Part shown: piece after piece, positions 19,216 to 29,245 of the stretch
How positions within the stretch are numbered: position 1 is the stretch's first letter
Layout of the letters: every line of letters begins with the position of its first letter
Assembly (NCBI GenBank): GCA_019828565.1
Contig: JAHDYR010000038.1
Coordinates: 868,001-932,000, forward strand
From: Carpediemonas membranifera
Lineage: Eukaryota > Fornicata
DNA length: 64,000 nucleotides
Reading direction: 5' to 3'
Notes under the pieces: model-generated
Told to the model about the DNA's origin: nothing
Databases searched by the model: none
The model's input: the letters and a program-made list of their open reading frames with translations, nothing else
Position numbers and translations under genes: made by a program

Positions 19216-20475
19216 ATGTTTGAAGCTCTTTTCAAACACGTTCAGGAGACCTTTATACGCTATGCTAAGGTTGCTACTGGTTCTGATCACGATTCACAGA
19301 CTACCCCGTCAACTGCACGCCAGTTTGATCTTGCGAGGATGCTGGCCGACGAGCTCCTGGCACTGGATGTCCAAGGCGTCAATGTCAGCGAGCAGTGCGT
19401 CGTCACCGGCCACCTTCTCCCCCGCGGCCCCGGGAAGTCCACGGACGTCGTCCTGCTGAACTCACACATGGACACGAGCCCGGACGCCCCCAACGAACAC
19501 GTAGAGCCCATCGTCCACGAGTACAAGGGCGGCGACATCGTCCTGCCCCGCAACGGCACAGTCATCCCCGCCGAGGACCTGGAGCGGTATGTCGGACAGC
19601 ACGTCATCACGAGCTCCGGCGACACCCTCCTCGGGGGCGACGACAAGGCCGGTATTACCCAGATCATGAGCCTGCTGTGGATGTTGAAGCAGCGGCCTGA
19701 AGTAAGCCACCCCGCGCTGTTTGTGATGTTCACGCCAGACGAAGAGGTGGGGCGTGGTACTGAGAGCGTCAAGGTCGAGGACCTCGTCGTCCCTGGTCAC
19801 GGGAGAGTCACCTGCGGCTACACCATTGATGCCTGTCACGTGGGGGAGGTCGAGGATAACACGTTCACGGCCTACAAGACAGTTGTCAAATTTACCGGGC
19901 ACCAAGTGCACCCCGGATTCGCCTACCACAAGATGGCCAACACCATCACCGCGATGGCCCACTTCATTGATCACCTCCCAGTGGACAACGCACCCGAGAC
20001 GACCAAGGACAGCCAGCCCTACGTATTTGCCCAGCGAGTCGTCGCCGACGTCGAGAAGTCTGAGGTGCACCTAATTCTGCGTTCTTTCACCGACGACGAC
20101 ATGACCATGATGCAGCAGGCTGTGCTGGATGCCGCGGCGGCTGTTCGGGCGCATGCAGTCCACGGCAACGTCGCCATCGCCCCGTTCGAATTCATCCCCC
20201 AGTACAGAAACATGCAGGACGTCATCAGACGCCACCCCCGCGTCTGGAACAACCTGTGCGTCGCCGTTGAGAAGGCTACCGGGACCCCGGCGGTCTCCTT
20301 CCCCATGCGTGGTGGCACTGACGGGGCGATGCTGGCCGCCCAGGGTCTGGCTGTCCCCAACGTCTGGTCGGGCGGCGTCAACTTCCACAGTGTGCGGGAG
20401 TACGTGCCCGTTGAGTCCATGGTGAAGGGCGTAGAGATGCTGCTCGAGTTGTGCCCCCTGTTCATGGCGCAATGA
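19216..20475 (+). CDS. pepT: Peptidase T-like tripeptide aminopeptidase (M20B)
   Basis: 419 residues from ATG 19216 (MFEALFKHVQETFIRYAKVA), close to bacterial PepT (about 410). Codons upstream of this ATG are in the duplicated flank and lack an ATG. Metal and catalytic motifs of the M20 family are present: LLNSHMDTSPDAP (His and Asp ligands), SGDTLLGGDDKAGI (bridging Asp) and FTPDEEVGRGTE (catalytic Glu pair), then YTIDACHVGE and the C-terminal GGTDGA. It removes the N-terminal residue from tripeptides in the cytosol using zinc. PepT is chiefly bacterial, so transfer into this lineage is likely. A GTTAAA-type signal follows the stop. Confidence 0.93.
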   Translation: MFEALFKHVQETFIRYAKVATGSDHDSQTTPSTARQFDLARMLADELLALDVQGVNVSEQCVVTGHLLPRGPGKSTDVVLLNSHMDTSPDAPNEHVEPIVHEYKGGDIVLPRNGTVIPAEDLERYVGQHVITSSGDTLLGGDDKAGITQIMSLLWMLKQRPEVSHPALFVMFTPDEEVGRGTESVKVEDLVVPGHGRVTCGYTIDACHVGEVEDNTFTAYKTVVKFTGHQVHPGFAYHKMANTITAMAHFIDHLPVDNAPETTKDSQPYVFAQRVVADVEKSEVHLILRSFTDDDMTMMQQAVLDAAAAVRAHAVHGNVAIAPFEFIPQYRNMQDVIRRHPRVWNNLCVAVEKATGTPAVSFPMRGGTDGAMLAAQGLAVPNVWSGGVNFHSVREYVPVESMVKGVEMLLELCPLFMAQ

Positions 20476-20708
20476 TGAGTTTTTGTTAAACAGCACTTTA
20501 GGTACTAACCTGCGGGTCTGTCACGATTCCGGCGTCACAGTCTCTTCGATGAAAGAGCAGTTTAGCACGACATAGAAATGAGATGAACATCGGTGTGGAA
20601 CATCACTGTGGCTTCAGTCGTCTGATCTGAAGAAGAAGACGGGCTCGAAACTGGCATAGCGACCAACACACCTCAGCCAGCAGGGGCACCATAAATAATA
20701 TATTTACA
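20476..20708. other. Convergent intergenic region
   Basis: About 230 bp between the convergent peptidase T and IFT172 genes. No gene seen. Confidence 0.4.
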
Positions 20709-23700
20709 TTAGTGGCGGGCTACGGCACTCTCGCCGCACACCGAACACTCGCCGCCCCGCGACGCCACCAGGTTCCACTCCCGGCGGCCGCTGCGGGCAC
20801 CGCATGAGCCGCATACGGTCTCTGGCGGCGTGATGGGCGCCCCCGACAGCGAGCTGCGGGGCCTGGCGAAACCGCAGTGGGGACACACAGTGTTGAAGGC
20901 GTAGTGCTCTGCATAGCAGCTCTCGCACGGCTGCTGCGGCGGGTCGCCGGCGTCGATCATGAGATCATCAACGGCACCCCAGATATCGTCGAAGATCCGG
21001 AGGGAGGGAGCGTCTCTGTCGGCGTACTCGTCGTCATTGATGAACGGCACGCTGACGACACTCACACCGGCGCCGCTGTCGATGCCCACCATCGGCCAAT
21101 TGATGCAGGCGTCCTGGACGTCGGCGTTGTCGAGGTACGTGACGTCGGGCGAGTGGTTGGCGAGGGCGTGCACGTCGCGGTACCGATTGCCGACGAAGAA
21201 CGCCATCGACTTGAACGTCGGTGCGAGGTCGTGGTCGAGACGACCGGCCCGGATGCAGAGGAGCGTGGCGAAGAAGTACGCCCGGTCGATCGGTAGGAGG
21301 GTGCCGGCGAACTCCAGGGCGCTGAGGGCCGCCTTGGCAGCAAGGGCAAGCGCCTCGTCGTCATCAGCGTCGACGGCGAGGTTCTCGGCGATGTTGGGAG
21401 AGAACCTGACCCGCATCGCCTCGCATAGGACGACGCCGGCCAGGTCGCGGTGTGCCTTGTCAGGCGAGTCGGCGAGCCCTGCGGCGTTGACAACCCGGAG
21501 CAGGCCGGGCATGGCGAGCTCATATTCGACAAGGGCGGGAGAGACGGCGTCGTTCTCAGTAAGGGGGAACTCCTGGCGGATGACGGCATCGGCGAGGCGC
21601 GTGATGACTGCCACCGACTCCGCCTCGGCCGAGATGGCGACGTCCGTAATGGCGTTGATGGCGTCGCCGTAGAGCCCCATCTCGGTCAGCTTTGACCCGA
21701 TGGCGAAGGCGACGACGCTGTGGGAGACCTCGTCTGTCCTCCTCGCGGCGGCCGCGGCGGCGTTGAGCTCTTCAGCGGGCACGCTGGTGCCTCTGATGAT
21801 ACCGAGGGCGTGGGCAACGTCTCCGCTGCGGACAACGCCCGTGAGGCTGGCCTCGGCCTCAGCCATCACCGTCGACGGCTGGACCGCACGCCTTTCAACA
21901 CGGGGCTGGGCGCGGGTCTCGGTCTGCATGCTGTCGACGTGGTGCTGCAGCTGGACGTGTCGCTGGGCGAGCAGCAGGGCCTGGGCCGTCATGCCGCGAG
22001 AGGTGTAGACCTCGAGGGCCTTATCGTGCTCGTTCAGCTCGACGAACAGCTCGACAGCCTTGTTGAGGTCGGACGCGTGGTTGGATGCGGCGTAGTGGGC
22101 AGCCATGCCCTGCTTGACCTCCGTAACCATGCCCGGCGCGTGGCTCCCGGCGACCTTGAGGGCCGAGTCGAATTGGCCCAGATGGACCCACATGTGGACA
22201 GCCTCCTCGGGCTTCCCGCCGGCGATGAACTGCTCCTGCGCTTCCTCAACCAGCCCCTCGTTCTCGAGGTGACGGGCACGGCCGAGACAGATTTCAGCCT
22301 TGAGCTCGGGCGAGTTCTCCGCAAACAGCTCGGCCTTGGCGAAGTCGCCATGGTCTATCGCGTGCTGCACGGCCGGTCCGACCAGACCCACGGCGGTCAG
22401 GCCGCGGCTACCCTCCTGCACGCCGTACTCAAAGGCGAGCTTCCGCAGCACCGCGGGGTCGGCCTGCTGGGCGACATCGATCGCCTCGGTCCACTTCCCG
22501 AGACCCTTGTACATGGTGATCGCCTCCTCATGGAGTCCCGCGATGAGGTACATCCGGCGGGCGTCCGACAGCCGGCCCAGTTGCACACAGTCTCTCGCCA
22601 CGTCGGCGACAAGGGCGGCGCGGCGAGTGCCGGCGTAGTTGGCGTTGATCGCTGCGATGCACTGGTCGAACATGGCAGCGGCCTTGAACATCCCGATGAT
22701 GGCGTCGACGTCACCCGCCGCAGAGTACAGTGCCTTGGCGTCGTCAAACAGGCGGGCCCGGGCTCGGGCTCCGGCCACCTCGCGGAGGACGGCGCGTCTC
22801 TCGGCCTCGGGCATGCGGTTGGCGACCGAGATGGCCGAGCTGACGTCCCCTGCGCCGACATGCATGAGGACCGCGCGGCGGACCTGGCCTGCGTTGACGA
22901 AGGCGCCCTCCGCCATGACGAGGTTCTTCTTTCCCTCGTAGTGCTCGGCCAGCGCGATGTACTGGGCCGTGAAGGTGCTGCGGCTCCGCTCGTCGATCGC
23001 GTGTCTGGCGAGAAGGTCCTCTGCCTTGCTGATCTGGTTCGCCGCGATCGCCGAGTCAACAGCCCCGACGGTGTCCCCGGCTTCCTCAAAGAGGGTCACG
23101 GCCTTGGCGGGCTGGCCCTGCCGTGCGAGCTGGCGGCCATAGGCGCTGAGCAGCTGATTGAACTCGGGCCGGGTTACGACGCCCTGGCCATCACGGGCCA
23201 GCTTGATGGCGAGTGGGTAGACGTTGCCGCGCTTGTACAGGCGGAAGGCGTCGTCGTTGCGGCCAAGGTACTCGTAGAATTGGCCGAGCTCCTTAAACTG
23301 CGACCGTGACTCAAGCATGGCGCAGATCTGGTCAACGAAAGACGCCTGGGCGTCGGGGGTCATTGAGGCGCGGCCCGACATGATGAGGCGGGCAGCGATG
23401 TGGGGGGCCCCGCCGCGGAGGTACGTAGCGACGGCGTCGACGTATGCGTGCTCGGCCTCCCTCATCTCTCCGATCCGGATGAACTGCTTGGTCGACTCCA
23501 GCAGAGTGAGGTACTGTTGCTTGAGGGCGTCTGTGGTGTCCGCGGGGAGCCCCAACTCAGCGGCCAGGCTGAGGGCCTTGGGGTATTGGCCGAGGGTGAC
23601 GTAGACATCGATCGCCTCCTGGTACTTGCCGATGCCGACCAGGGCACGTACCCCGTAGTCCACCTGCTCCCGGTCCATGAGGGCCATGCGGGCGTCCAGC

Positions 23701-25880
23701 AGACGGGACCGGTCAGAGCTGGTGCCCTCGAAGGCGTCGATCTCGGTCTTGACGCAGGCCTCGAGGTAGTGGAGGTCGGCTGAGGCGTGGCTGGCCGCGG
23801 CCGCCTGGATGGCGACGGGGAGGTTTCTGAGGGCAATGGCCCTGGCGAGCAGCTGGCGCCACATGCCCTTGGCCTGTGACGCGCTCGAGTCGGTTGGGAG
23901 GGACGCCGCCGCCTGCTCGAGGGCATCCGACGCCATGGCTGTGTTGAAGCGGATCAGCGTGTCGTCCAGCGGCACGCGATACTCGCGACCGTCAGGGCAC
24001 TCAACCACGACTTCCGTGGAGTGCTCAGACCGCTCGATATCGACCACACAGCCGTCGTCCCGCAGGGGAGTCACGTCTGCCCGGGTGGCCCCCAGGCTGT
24101 ACCACGTGTGGACTGCCGGGCCGCACTGGGCGACGACGACGTCCGTGCCGGGTACCCACTGGACGTACGTCGCCTGCTGGGACAGCTGGGCGACTGTGGG
24201 CTGAGTCAGCATGTCCTCGCCGATGCCTAGGACCCACACGGCCCCGCTGACGTCCTGGAACAGCATCTGGCGGGCCGTGGCGTTGAGCTCCAGCCAGCGG
24301 ACGGGCCTCACATGGGTGTACCGCGTGTGCTCCAGACAGGCGCTGATGTTGGTCACGATGATCGTCTTCGCGCCGACATCTCCGACGTGGGCGACGGCCA
24401 TCTGGGGCAGCCCGTCGAGAGTGGCCCCCAGCGCGCTGATGAGCGACCTGTTCCTGCGGGGAGTGTGGGCCGGTCCGAGGACAGCGTCGGCCGGGTCGAC
24501 CGCCGCCTCGCCACTGATGTCAATGACGTAGATGTCTCCGGATGTGCCGACGTCGCCCGGGACGAACATGATGGCGATGCCCGGGGTGTCCAGGATGAAG
24601 CGGACGTCCGGGGCTGACCACGGGGCCTCGATGACCACGCCGGTGTCGAGGTTGGCGAAGATCACTGACCGCGGTGTCTGCGGCGTGTCGCCGCCGAACG
24701 CCGTGGCTATGGTGTCGAGACTCCGGTGGACACGGACCCTGGAGAGCGTGCGATGGTGGCTGGCGATGGTCACAGCGCGGGGGTCGCCCTCTCGCCCCTT
24801 GATCTCGACGCGGTTGTCCGCCCGGAAGAGTACGTCGAAGCCCTGGCTCACGGTGTGGGCGACGCAGACGTCGAACAGCTCGACGACACCAGTGCTCGAC
24901 CCGACGACAAGGGCAGACGAGTCCAGCGAGAAGGCACACGCGGGGATGGCGCCCATGCCGGAGAACGGGATGGTCTTATCAACGCGCCACTCGCCCACGA
25001 CAGGGGCGACCACGAATATGGAGTCGGGGGCGCACACCACGACACTGTCGCCAGACCTCGGGCCGCACAGGGAAAGCAGCGTCGGGGTGGGGACGTCGAG
25101 CCGGACAACGAGTGGGGCCGCTCTAGTGGTGGAGTGGAGGTAGAGGTTAGGGTCCTTGGCGTCACCAGAGATGGCGGCGACCTGCCCGTCGCGGGTTGGG
25201 GCGATGGCGACAGGGGGCGACGGGTGCAGGCCGACGAGGGTCAGGCTCTCGGTCACGACATCGTATGCAACGATCTCGCGGCGCCAGTGGCCGGAGTACA
25301 CGGTGTGGCCGTCAGGGCTGACGGCGAGGCAATTCACGGGCGACAGCGGGCGGCCCGAGACCGTACTCGACGCGCCGTACAGCGTCGTGGTCGTGCGGTT
25401 GTCCGAACGCCCAGATCTAGACTGCGTGGGGTTGTCGATGCGCTTGACGTCGCCGTTGCGGGTGGCGATGTAGATGCAGTCGACCGTGCTACCCGCGCCC
25501 CTCGTCGTCCAGATCATGGCGATAACGTTGCTCTCGTCGATAGATCCGACCTTCTTCGGCTTATAATCGGGGTCCGTGCCGGTTCCCACGTCGTATATGG
25601 AGATGACGTCGCTGGTGACGACAGCAACCATGCGCTGATTGGTGGGGCAGCACTGCACGATCCGTGGAGCTGCTGCCTGTCCCTTCTTATCCTTGGATGC
25701 GAAGACAGATTCGCGGATTTTGCTTCCCTTGGGGTTCAGGATGGTGATTCGTGTCTCGGTCCCAACTGTGTTCGACGTTCCCATGAATATCCGGTCAGAT
25801 GAGGTGAATGTGAGATCAAGAACGCCTGCGCGCTTTTTGGGCACATACAGGGCGCTATTGTTTCTCCTAGACAGTTTCAT
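20709..25880 (-). CDS. IFT172: Intraflagellar transport protein IFT172
   Basis: 1723 residues from ATG 25880 (MKLSRRNNSALYVPKK), the size of human IFT172. The first about 600 residues form two WD40 propellers (LYGASSTVSG, CLAVSPDGHTVYSGHWRREI, then RWLELNATARQMLFQD and YVQWVPGTDVVVAQ, matching the order in animal IFT172). The rest is a long TPR-like superhelix (GKYQEAIDVYVTLGQYPKAL, AGDVSSAISVANRM, GLHEEAITMYKGLGKWTEAI), with LLPIDRAYFFATLLC near the end. IFT172 is the large peripheral subunit of IFT-B needed for tip turnaround in flagella. The C-terminus has two Cys pairs (CESCYAEHYAFNTVCPHC and CGSCGARSG...CSVCG), zinc-ribbon-like. Divergent from the gene at 26056 across a 175-bp spacer. 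Confidence 0.93.
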   Translation of the reverse strand: MKLSRRNNSALYVPKKRAGVLDLTFTSSDRIFMGTSNTVGTETRITILNPKGSKIRESVFASKDKKGQAAAPRIVQCCPTNQRMVAVVTSDVISIYDVGTGTDPDYKPKKVGSIDESNVIAMIWTTRGAGSTVDCIYIATRNGDVKRIDNPTQSRSGRSDNRTTTTLYGASSTVSGRPLSPVNCLAVSPDGHTVYSGHWRREIVAYDVVTESLTLVGLHPSPPVAIAPTRDGQVAAISGDAKDPNLYLHSTTRAAPLVVRLDVPTPTLLSLCGPRSGDSVVVCAPDSIFVVAPVVGEWRVDKTIPFSGMGAIPACAFSLDSSALVVGSSTGVVELFDVCVAHTVSQGFDVLFRADNRVEIKGREGDPRAVTIASHHRTLSRVRVHRSLDTIATAFGGDTPQTPRSVIFANLDTGVVIEAPWSAPDVRFILDTPGIAIMFVPGDVGTSGDIYVIDISGEAAVDPADAVLGPAHTPRRNRSLISALGATLDGLPQMAVAHVGDVGAKTIIVTNISACLEHTRYTHVRPVRWLELNATARQMLFQDVSGAVWVLGIGEDMLTQPTVAQLSQQATYVQWVPGTDVVVAQCGPAVHTWYSLGATRADVTPLRDDGCVVDIERSEHSTEVVVECPDGREYRVPLDDTLIRFNTAMASDALEQAAASLPTDSSASQAKGMWRQLLARAIALRNLPVAIQAAAASHASADLHYLEACVKTEIDAFEGTSSDRSRLLDARMALMDREQVDYGVRALVGIGKYQEAIDVYVTLGQYPKALSLAAELGLPADTTDALKQQYLTLLESTKQFIRIGEMREAEHAYVDAVATYLRGGAPHIAARLIMSGRASMTPDAQASFVDQICAMLESRSQFKELGQFYEYLGRNDDAFRLYKRGNVYPLAIKLARDGQGVVTRPEFNQLLSAYGRQLARQGQPAKAVTLFEEAGDTVGAVDSAIAANQISKAEDLLARHAIDERSRSTFTAQYIALAEHYEGKKNLVMAEGAFVNAGQVRRAVLMHVGAGDVSSAISVANRMPEAERRAVLREVAGARARARLFDDAKALYSAAGDVDAIIGMFKAAAMFDQCIAAINANYAGTRRAALVADVARDCVQLGRLSDARRMYLIAGLHEEAITMYKGLGKWTEAIDVAQQADPAVLRKLAFEYGVQEGSRGLTAVGLVGPAVQHAIDHGDFAKAELFAENSPELKAEICLGRARHLENEGLVEEAQEQFIAGGKPEEAVHMWVHLGQFDSALKVAGSHAPGMVTEVKQGMAAHYAASNHASDLNKAVELFVELNEHDKALEVYTSRGMTAQALLLAQRHVQLQHHVDSMQTETRAQPRVERRAVQPSTVMAEAEASLTGVVRSGDVAHALGIIRGTSVPAEELNAAAAAARRTDEVSHSVVAFAIGSKLTEMGLYGDAINAITDVAISAEAESVAVITRLADAVIRQEFPLTENDAVSPALVEYELAMPGLLRVVNAAGLADSPDKAHRDLAGVVLCEAMRVRFSPNIAENLAVDADDDEALALAAKAALSALEFAGTLLPIDRAYFFATLLCIRAGRLDHDLAPTFKSMAFFVGNRYRDVHALANHSPDVTYLDNADVQDACINWPMVGIDSGAGVSVVSVPFINDDEYADRDAPSLRIFDDIWGAVDDLMIDAGDPPQQPCESCYAEHYAFNTVCPHCGFARPRSSLSGAPITPPETVCGSCGARSGRREWNLVASRGGECSVCGESAVARH

Positions 25881-26055
25881 CGCTTGGTTGGCACTCAAAT
25901 TTTCTCACTGATTAGAGGGCTCGCGCAGCCCCCCATGCGGTGTGCCCGTCCCCTACCATGCATGTATCGACGCAGACGGGCCCATTTGACTGAGTGCAGT
26001 ATAAGGATCATCACAACCGCGGCTGCTGAAGCCGTTATACTAGAACACGCAACAG
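25881..26055. promoter_or_regulatory. Shared divergent promoter region of IFT172 and the 26056 gene
   Basis: 175 bp separate the two start codons, so both promoters must lie here. The stretch near 25989 (ctgagtgcagtataaggatc) includes a TATAA-like string. No motif can be assigned with confidence. Confidence 0.4.
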
Positions 26056-28230
26056 ATGTCTTTAACAACCAATGATGATATGGAGGCCCGCATTCTTGGC
26101 GCAGATCTCCCACAGGACTTCATCGCCTGGAAACTAGCATCCCTCACTCCATACGCCCGCTGTATGAACCGTATCGCCACAGAGTTTGAACAGCGCTTCA
26201 CAGAGCTTAAAGAGGCAGCAAATGCAGGAAAGGATCTCCGAAAGGCCGCGTTGGCGAAGCTTCCAACGTTCAAGACGCCCGAACAGATCGAGTTCTTCGT
26301 CTCGTGGATCGACCGCGAGCTCCTCAGCCTCACCACACAGTATAACCTGGCCGCCATCGCCGTCCAGGAGCCGCTGACGGCGATGCTCCGCTGGATGGAG
26401 CGCACCCCGCCCCGCACGCTGACGGACTTCAAGGCCGACCGGGCAGTGCTGGACCTAAAACTGCTCAAGGATGACGTCAGCCTAGTGCAAGCTAAGTACT
26501 ACGAGATGCACCGGGAGCGGGTAAAGGAGCGAGCGGCGTTGAAGCGGGCGAAGGCATCGTCGGCCCAGTACAAGTGGGGATACCTGGCCCAGCTGCTCCT
26601 CAGACGCGAGATCATCAAGAAGTCCAACAACATTCTCACGGCCACCAGGATCGCGGCGTTGAAGCGGTCCCGCCCGGTCCACAAGGTGCTCGCCAGCGGG
26701 CCCGACCCTGCCCTGCTCGCGGACAAGCTCACCCCCGCCGAGATGGCCAACATCGGGGGCAGCACCGACGACATCACCTCGCCCCCAGCCCCCCTTAAAC
26801 TGCGAACTGACTCCATGTCGACCCGACGGGAGGGGATGATGGCGATGGAGGGTGTCACGAGCCACACGACGTTCCTCAAGTCCCTGGCGGATAAGGAGGG
26901 CCGATGCAAGCGGGAGCTGGTTTCCCGACAGAAGACGAAGGGGACGCTGGCGAGCAACCTACGGATGGTGACGCACCGCCTAACCGAGCTCGAGGGCACC
27001 GCGGTGACGCCCACGGCGAGTGGCGACGACATGCCCGAGGTGTTCCGGCTGAACGCGGAGGCGACAATGCTCCGCAAGCAGATCTCCCGGCAGGACCGCG
27101 AGCTGCGGGCAGCCATGGACGAGTACTCGTCCATCGTAGCGAGGCGGGCAGAGGCGCAGAAGGCTGTCGACGACGCGCTGGACTCAGCCAACAGCATTGG
27201 CTCGCTGACGATGCTCAAAAGCCAGCCTGGGTCCAGGTTCAACAGCATCGTCGCCAGCCAAGACAGTGAGAGCGACCTAGGGCTGGGAATGTCTGTGTAC
27301 GAGGTGGACGACGCCCCGCTGACCAGCAGGGCCCGGGGTACATCGCTGGACGACATGAACCTCGGCATGATGCTGCCCACACCCAAGATGGACTTCCCGG
27401 TGCCGTCGAACGCGGCGTCGGTGCTGGGCAAGCTCGACCACATGATCAACGGCGTCAAGTCAATCTACGGAGTTGACATGAGCAGGTCTGGCCGGTCAGT
27501 CGAGGAGTCGGTCGTGCAGACGGACTCGCCCGCCACGGCCACCCACACCGTCATGACGGACTCGATGCCCCCCATCCGAGAGGATCCCGCCGCCCTACCT
27601 TCCCCTGGCAGCGGCCGTCAGCCCAGGGCCGCGGAGATCCAGACCGACGGCGACGAGCTGCTTGACTTTTACGTCGACATGTCGCAGAGGGCATTCCTGT
27701 CCGCGGCACCTGTCCGGCCGGGTCAGCTCGAGGGACAACCCGCGGGCTCGACGCCCATGACTGCCGGCCCGACGCTGTCAGCCGAGGACGTGGTCCGGTT
27801 CGAGCGGCTGGCGTCGGCCCGGCTGGTCGCCGCCCTGCCGACGGACGTCAGGGGGCTGATCCAGACTCGGCTCGAGCACGTCGACTACCAGACGCTGGTG
27901 GAGGTCTTCAAGGCGGGGCTCGACTCTGTGACTCGGGGGCAGACCGCCAAGACAGGGGCCAACGATGCATACGCTGGTGAGCTAGAGCCGACCGAGCCCA
28001 AAGCCGAGAGTCGGTGCGAGTCGAAGCTGACCGAGGACTCCGGGTTCGGGACGGACGTCGACGAGGGCGCCCTGGACCCAGACCTGCCTGTCTTGAGGTC
28101 GGGAAGGTTTGAGTTCGAGCCGCTGCCCTCGGAGATCGCCCAGAAGCCGCTCGGGCCGAGGAAGCCGCCGCTGCCGGCCCGGGGGCGGGGGCTTAGGGGG
28201 GCTGTGGTGTCGCTCGACCACGCCGACTGA
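26056..28230 (+). CDS. Unknown coiled-coil protein
   Basis: 724 residues from ATG 26056 (MSLTTNDDMEARILGADLPQ). Residues 1-180 are helical and charged (FVSWIDRELLSLTTQYNLAA, YYEMHRERVKERAALKRAKA). Residues 265-380 look like a coiled coil (EGRCKRELVSRQKTKGTL, LRKQISRQDRELRAAMDEYS). The C-terminal 300 residues are disordered, rich in Pro, Ser and acidic residues, ending in basic PLPARGRGLRG. I do not recognise the family. Its position head-to-head with IFT172 makes a flagellar role possible but does not show it. It converges on the CYTH gene; the stops are about 165 bp apart. Confidence 0.8.
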   Translation: MSLTTNDDMEARILGADLPQDFIAWKLASLTPYARCMNRIATEFEQRFTELKEAANAGKDLRKAALAKLPTFKTPEQIEFFVSWIDRELLSLTTQYNLAAIAVQEPLTAMLRWMERTPPRTLTDFKADRAVLDLKLLKDDVSLVQAKYYEMHRERVKERAALKRAKASSAQYKWGYLAQLLLRREIIKKSNNILTATRIAALKRSRPVHKVLASGPDPALLADKLTPAEMANIGGSTDDITSPPAPLKLRTDSMSTRREGMMAMEGVTSHTTFLKSLADKEGRCKRELVSRQKTKGTLASNLRMVTHRLTELEGTAVTPTASGDDMPEVFRLNAEATMLRKQISRQDRELRAAMDEYSSIVARRAEAQKAVDDALDSANSIGSLTMLKSQPGSRFNSIVASQDSESDLGLGMSVYEVDDAPLTSRARGTSLDDMNLGMMLPTPKMDFPVPSNAASVLGKLDHMINGVKSIYGVDMSRSGRSVEESVVQTDSPATATHTVMTDSMPPIREDPAALPSPGSGRQPRAAEIQTDGDELLDFYVDMSQRAFLSAAPVRPGQLEGQPAGSTPMTAGPTLSAEDVVRFERLASARLVAALPTDVRGLIQTRLEHVDYQTLVEVFKAGLDSVTRGQTAKTGANDAYAGELEPTEPKAESRCESKLTEDSGFGTDVDEGALDPDLPVLRSGRFEFEPLPSEIAQKPLGPRKPPLPARGRGLRGAVVSLDHAD

Positions 28231-28394
28231 GATGTTCATGATGGCACTAACACGTAAATCCCATGGCCTGGCTTGACCATCGCATTTATCATTCCGACTC
28301 TTGGTCGATTGGTTGGTGCTCCGGTTGGTCTGCCCGACCCTCGGCACAGCGACGGCGCCAACGTCGACCAGTTCGCCTTCCTTGCTGGAGTGGA

Positions 28395-29100
28395 TCACTG
28401 CTCCCGCTGGTACTGCCGGAACCGACCGAGCTTGGACGCCGTGCTCGGCTGGGACTCGGCCCCGCTCGCCGCAAGGTCGGCCTGCAGCAGGGTCATGGTG
28501 GTGTCCGGGTCGGTGGTCTCTACCTCGATCTCGTATGCGACGTGGTTGCCCGGGAATGTGGTCTCGTCGAGCTCAAGGGCCATGTCGTGCCACAGGAACG
28601 TGCGGCGATAGTTCTGGGTTAGCGGGGTTGATTGGACGAACTGTGAAGCTGCCGGTGCACTCCATCGTGTCTTCGTCGACGCTGCCGAAGACCTGGGCGG
28701 CGAGCTCGCGGGCTTCCGCTGGGGCTCCACCGATGAGGATCGAGGGCACCGCTGACGGCATAGCCAGCATCGTCGCCGCGGTTTCATTAGTAGCGTCGAA
28801 CTCGATCTCATGGTGGCGCTGGACGCCCCCTGCCATCGTCGAGACGCCTTGGATCGGGACCTTCATGGTGCAGACAAACCGGACGTCGCTGCCCTCTCGG
28901 ATCTCACGCAGGCGGAGACCAATGCGTTTTTTCTCGAGATCGAAACCCTTTGTGTCGAAGAACGTGTTTGTCTGGTGCTGAGCCTTCAATTGGCGATGTC
29001 TGGCCGAGATATGAGCAGCGAAGCGCGAATAATCAGCTAAAGATGCCAAATGAAACTTAATCTCTATCTCTTTTGCCACGTGCTGCACGATATTGCTCAT
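28395..29100 (-). CDS. CYTH-domain triphosphate tunnel enzyme (ThTPase/CyaB-like)
   Basis: Two exons, 29100-28642 and 28613-28395, encode 225 residues after removal of a 28-nt intron. Start ATG 29100 (MSNIVQHVAKEIEIKFHLAS); no upstream in-frame ATG. The ExExK motif EIEIKF near the N-terminus is the CYTH signature. Further strand motifs follow: FFDTKGFDLEKKRIGLRLRE, EIEFDA, and in exon 2 YRRTFLWHDMALELDETTF and HVAYEIEVE, the paired acidic C-terminal strands. These enzymes hydrolyse triphosphorylated substrates such as thiamine triphosphate or inorganic triphosphate, using metal ions in a beta-barrel tunnel; the substrate is not predictable here. Unspliced, the protein would lose the last two strands, which supports the intron. 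Confidence 0.85.
28614..28641 (-). other. 28-nt intron in the CYTH gene
   Basis: Minus-strand GTTCGTCCAATC...GCTAACCCAG. Removing it gives GSFT-NYRRTFLW in one frame. CTAAC just before CCAG looks like a branch point fused to the 3' splice site. Confidence 0.88.
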
Positions 29101-29245
29101 CTGGCCTTGATTGTCGTCTGACAATTATCTGTGTCTAATCTGGCAAAACTGCGGCAAAAGGACCAACAGCCCGAGTTCCTGACAGAATCGTCCCTCTACT
29201 GAACTGCTGAACCAGAAGTGCTTTACCCGATGCTCGACCGCCCCC

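Noticed and set aside
24726-25802. Long plus-strand frames opposite IFT172 (also 21720-23309)
   Set aside because: They mirror the GC-rich codons of IFT172, lack homology and have non-ATG starts.
28573-28640. Frameshift in the CYTH gene
   Set aside because: A 28-nt intron with consensus ends explains the frame change, and four other introns share its signals.
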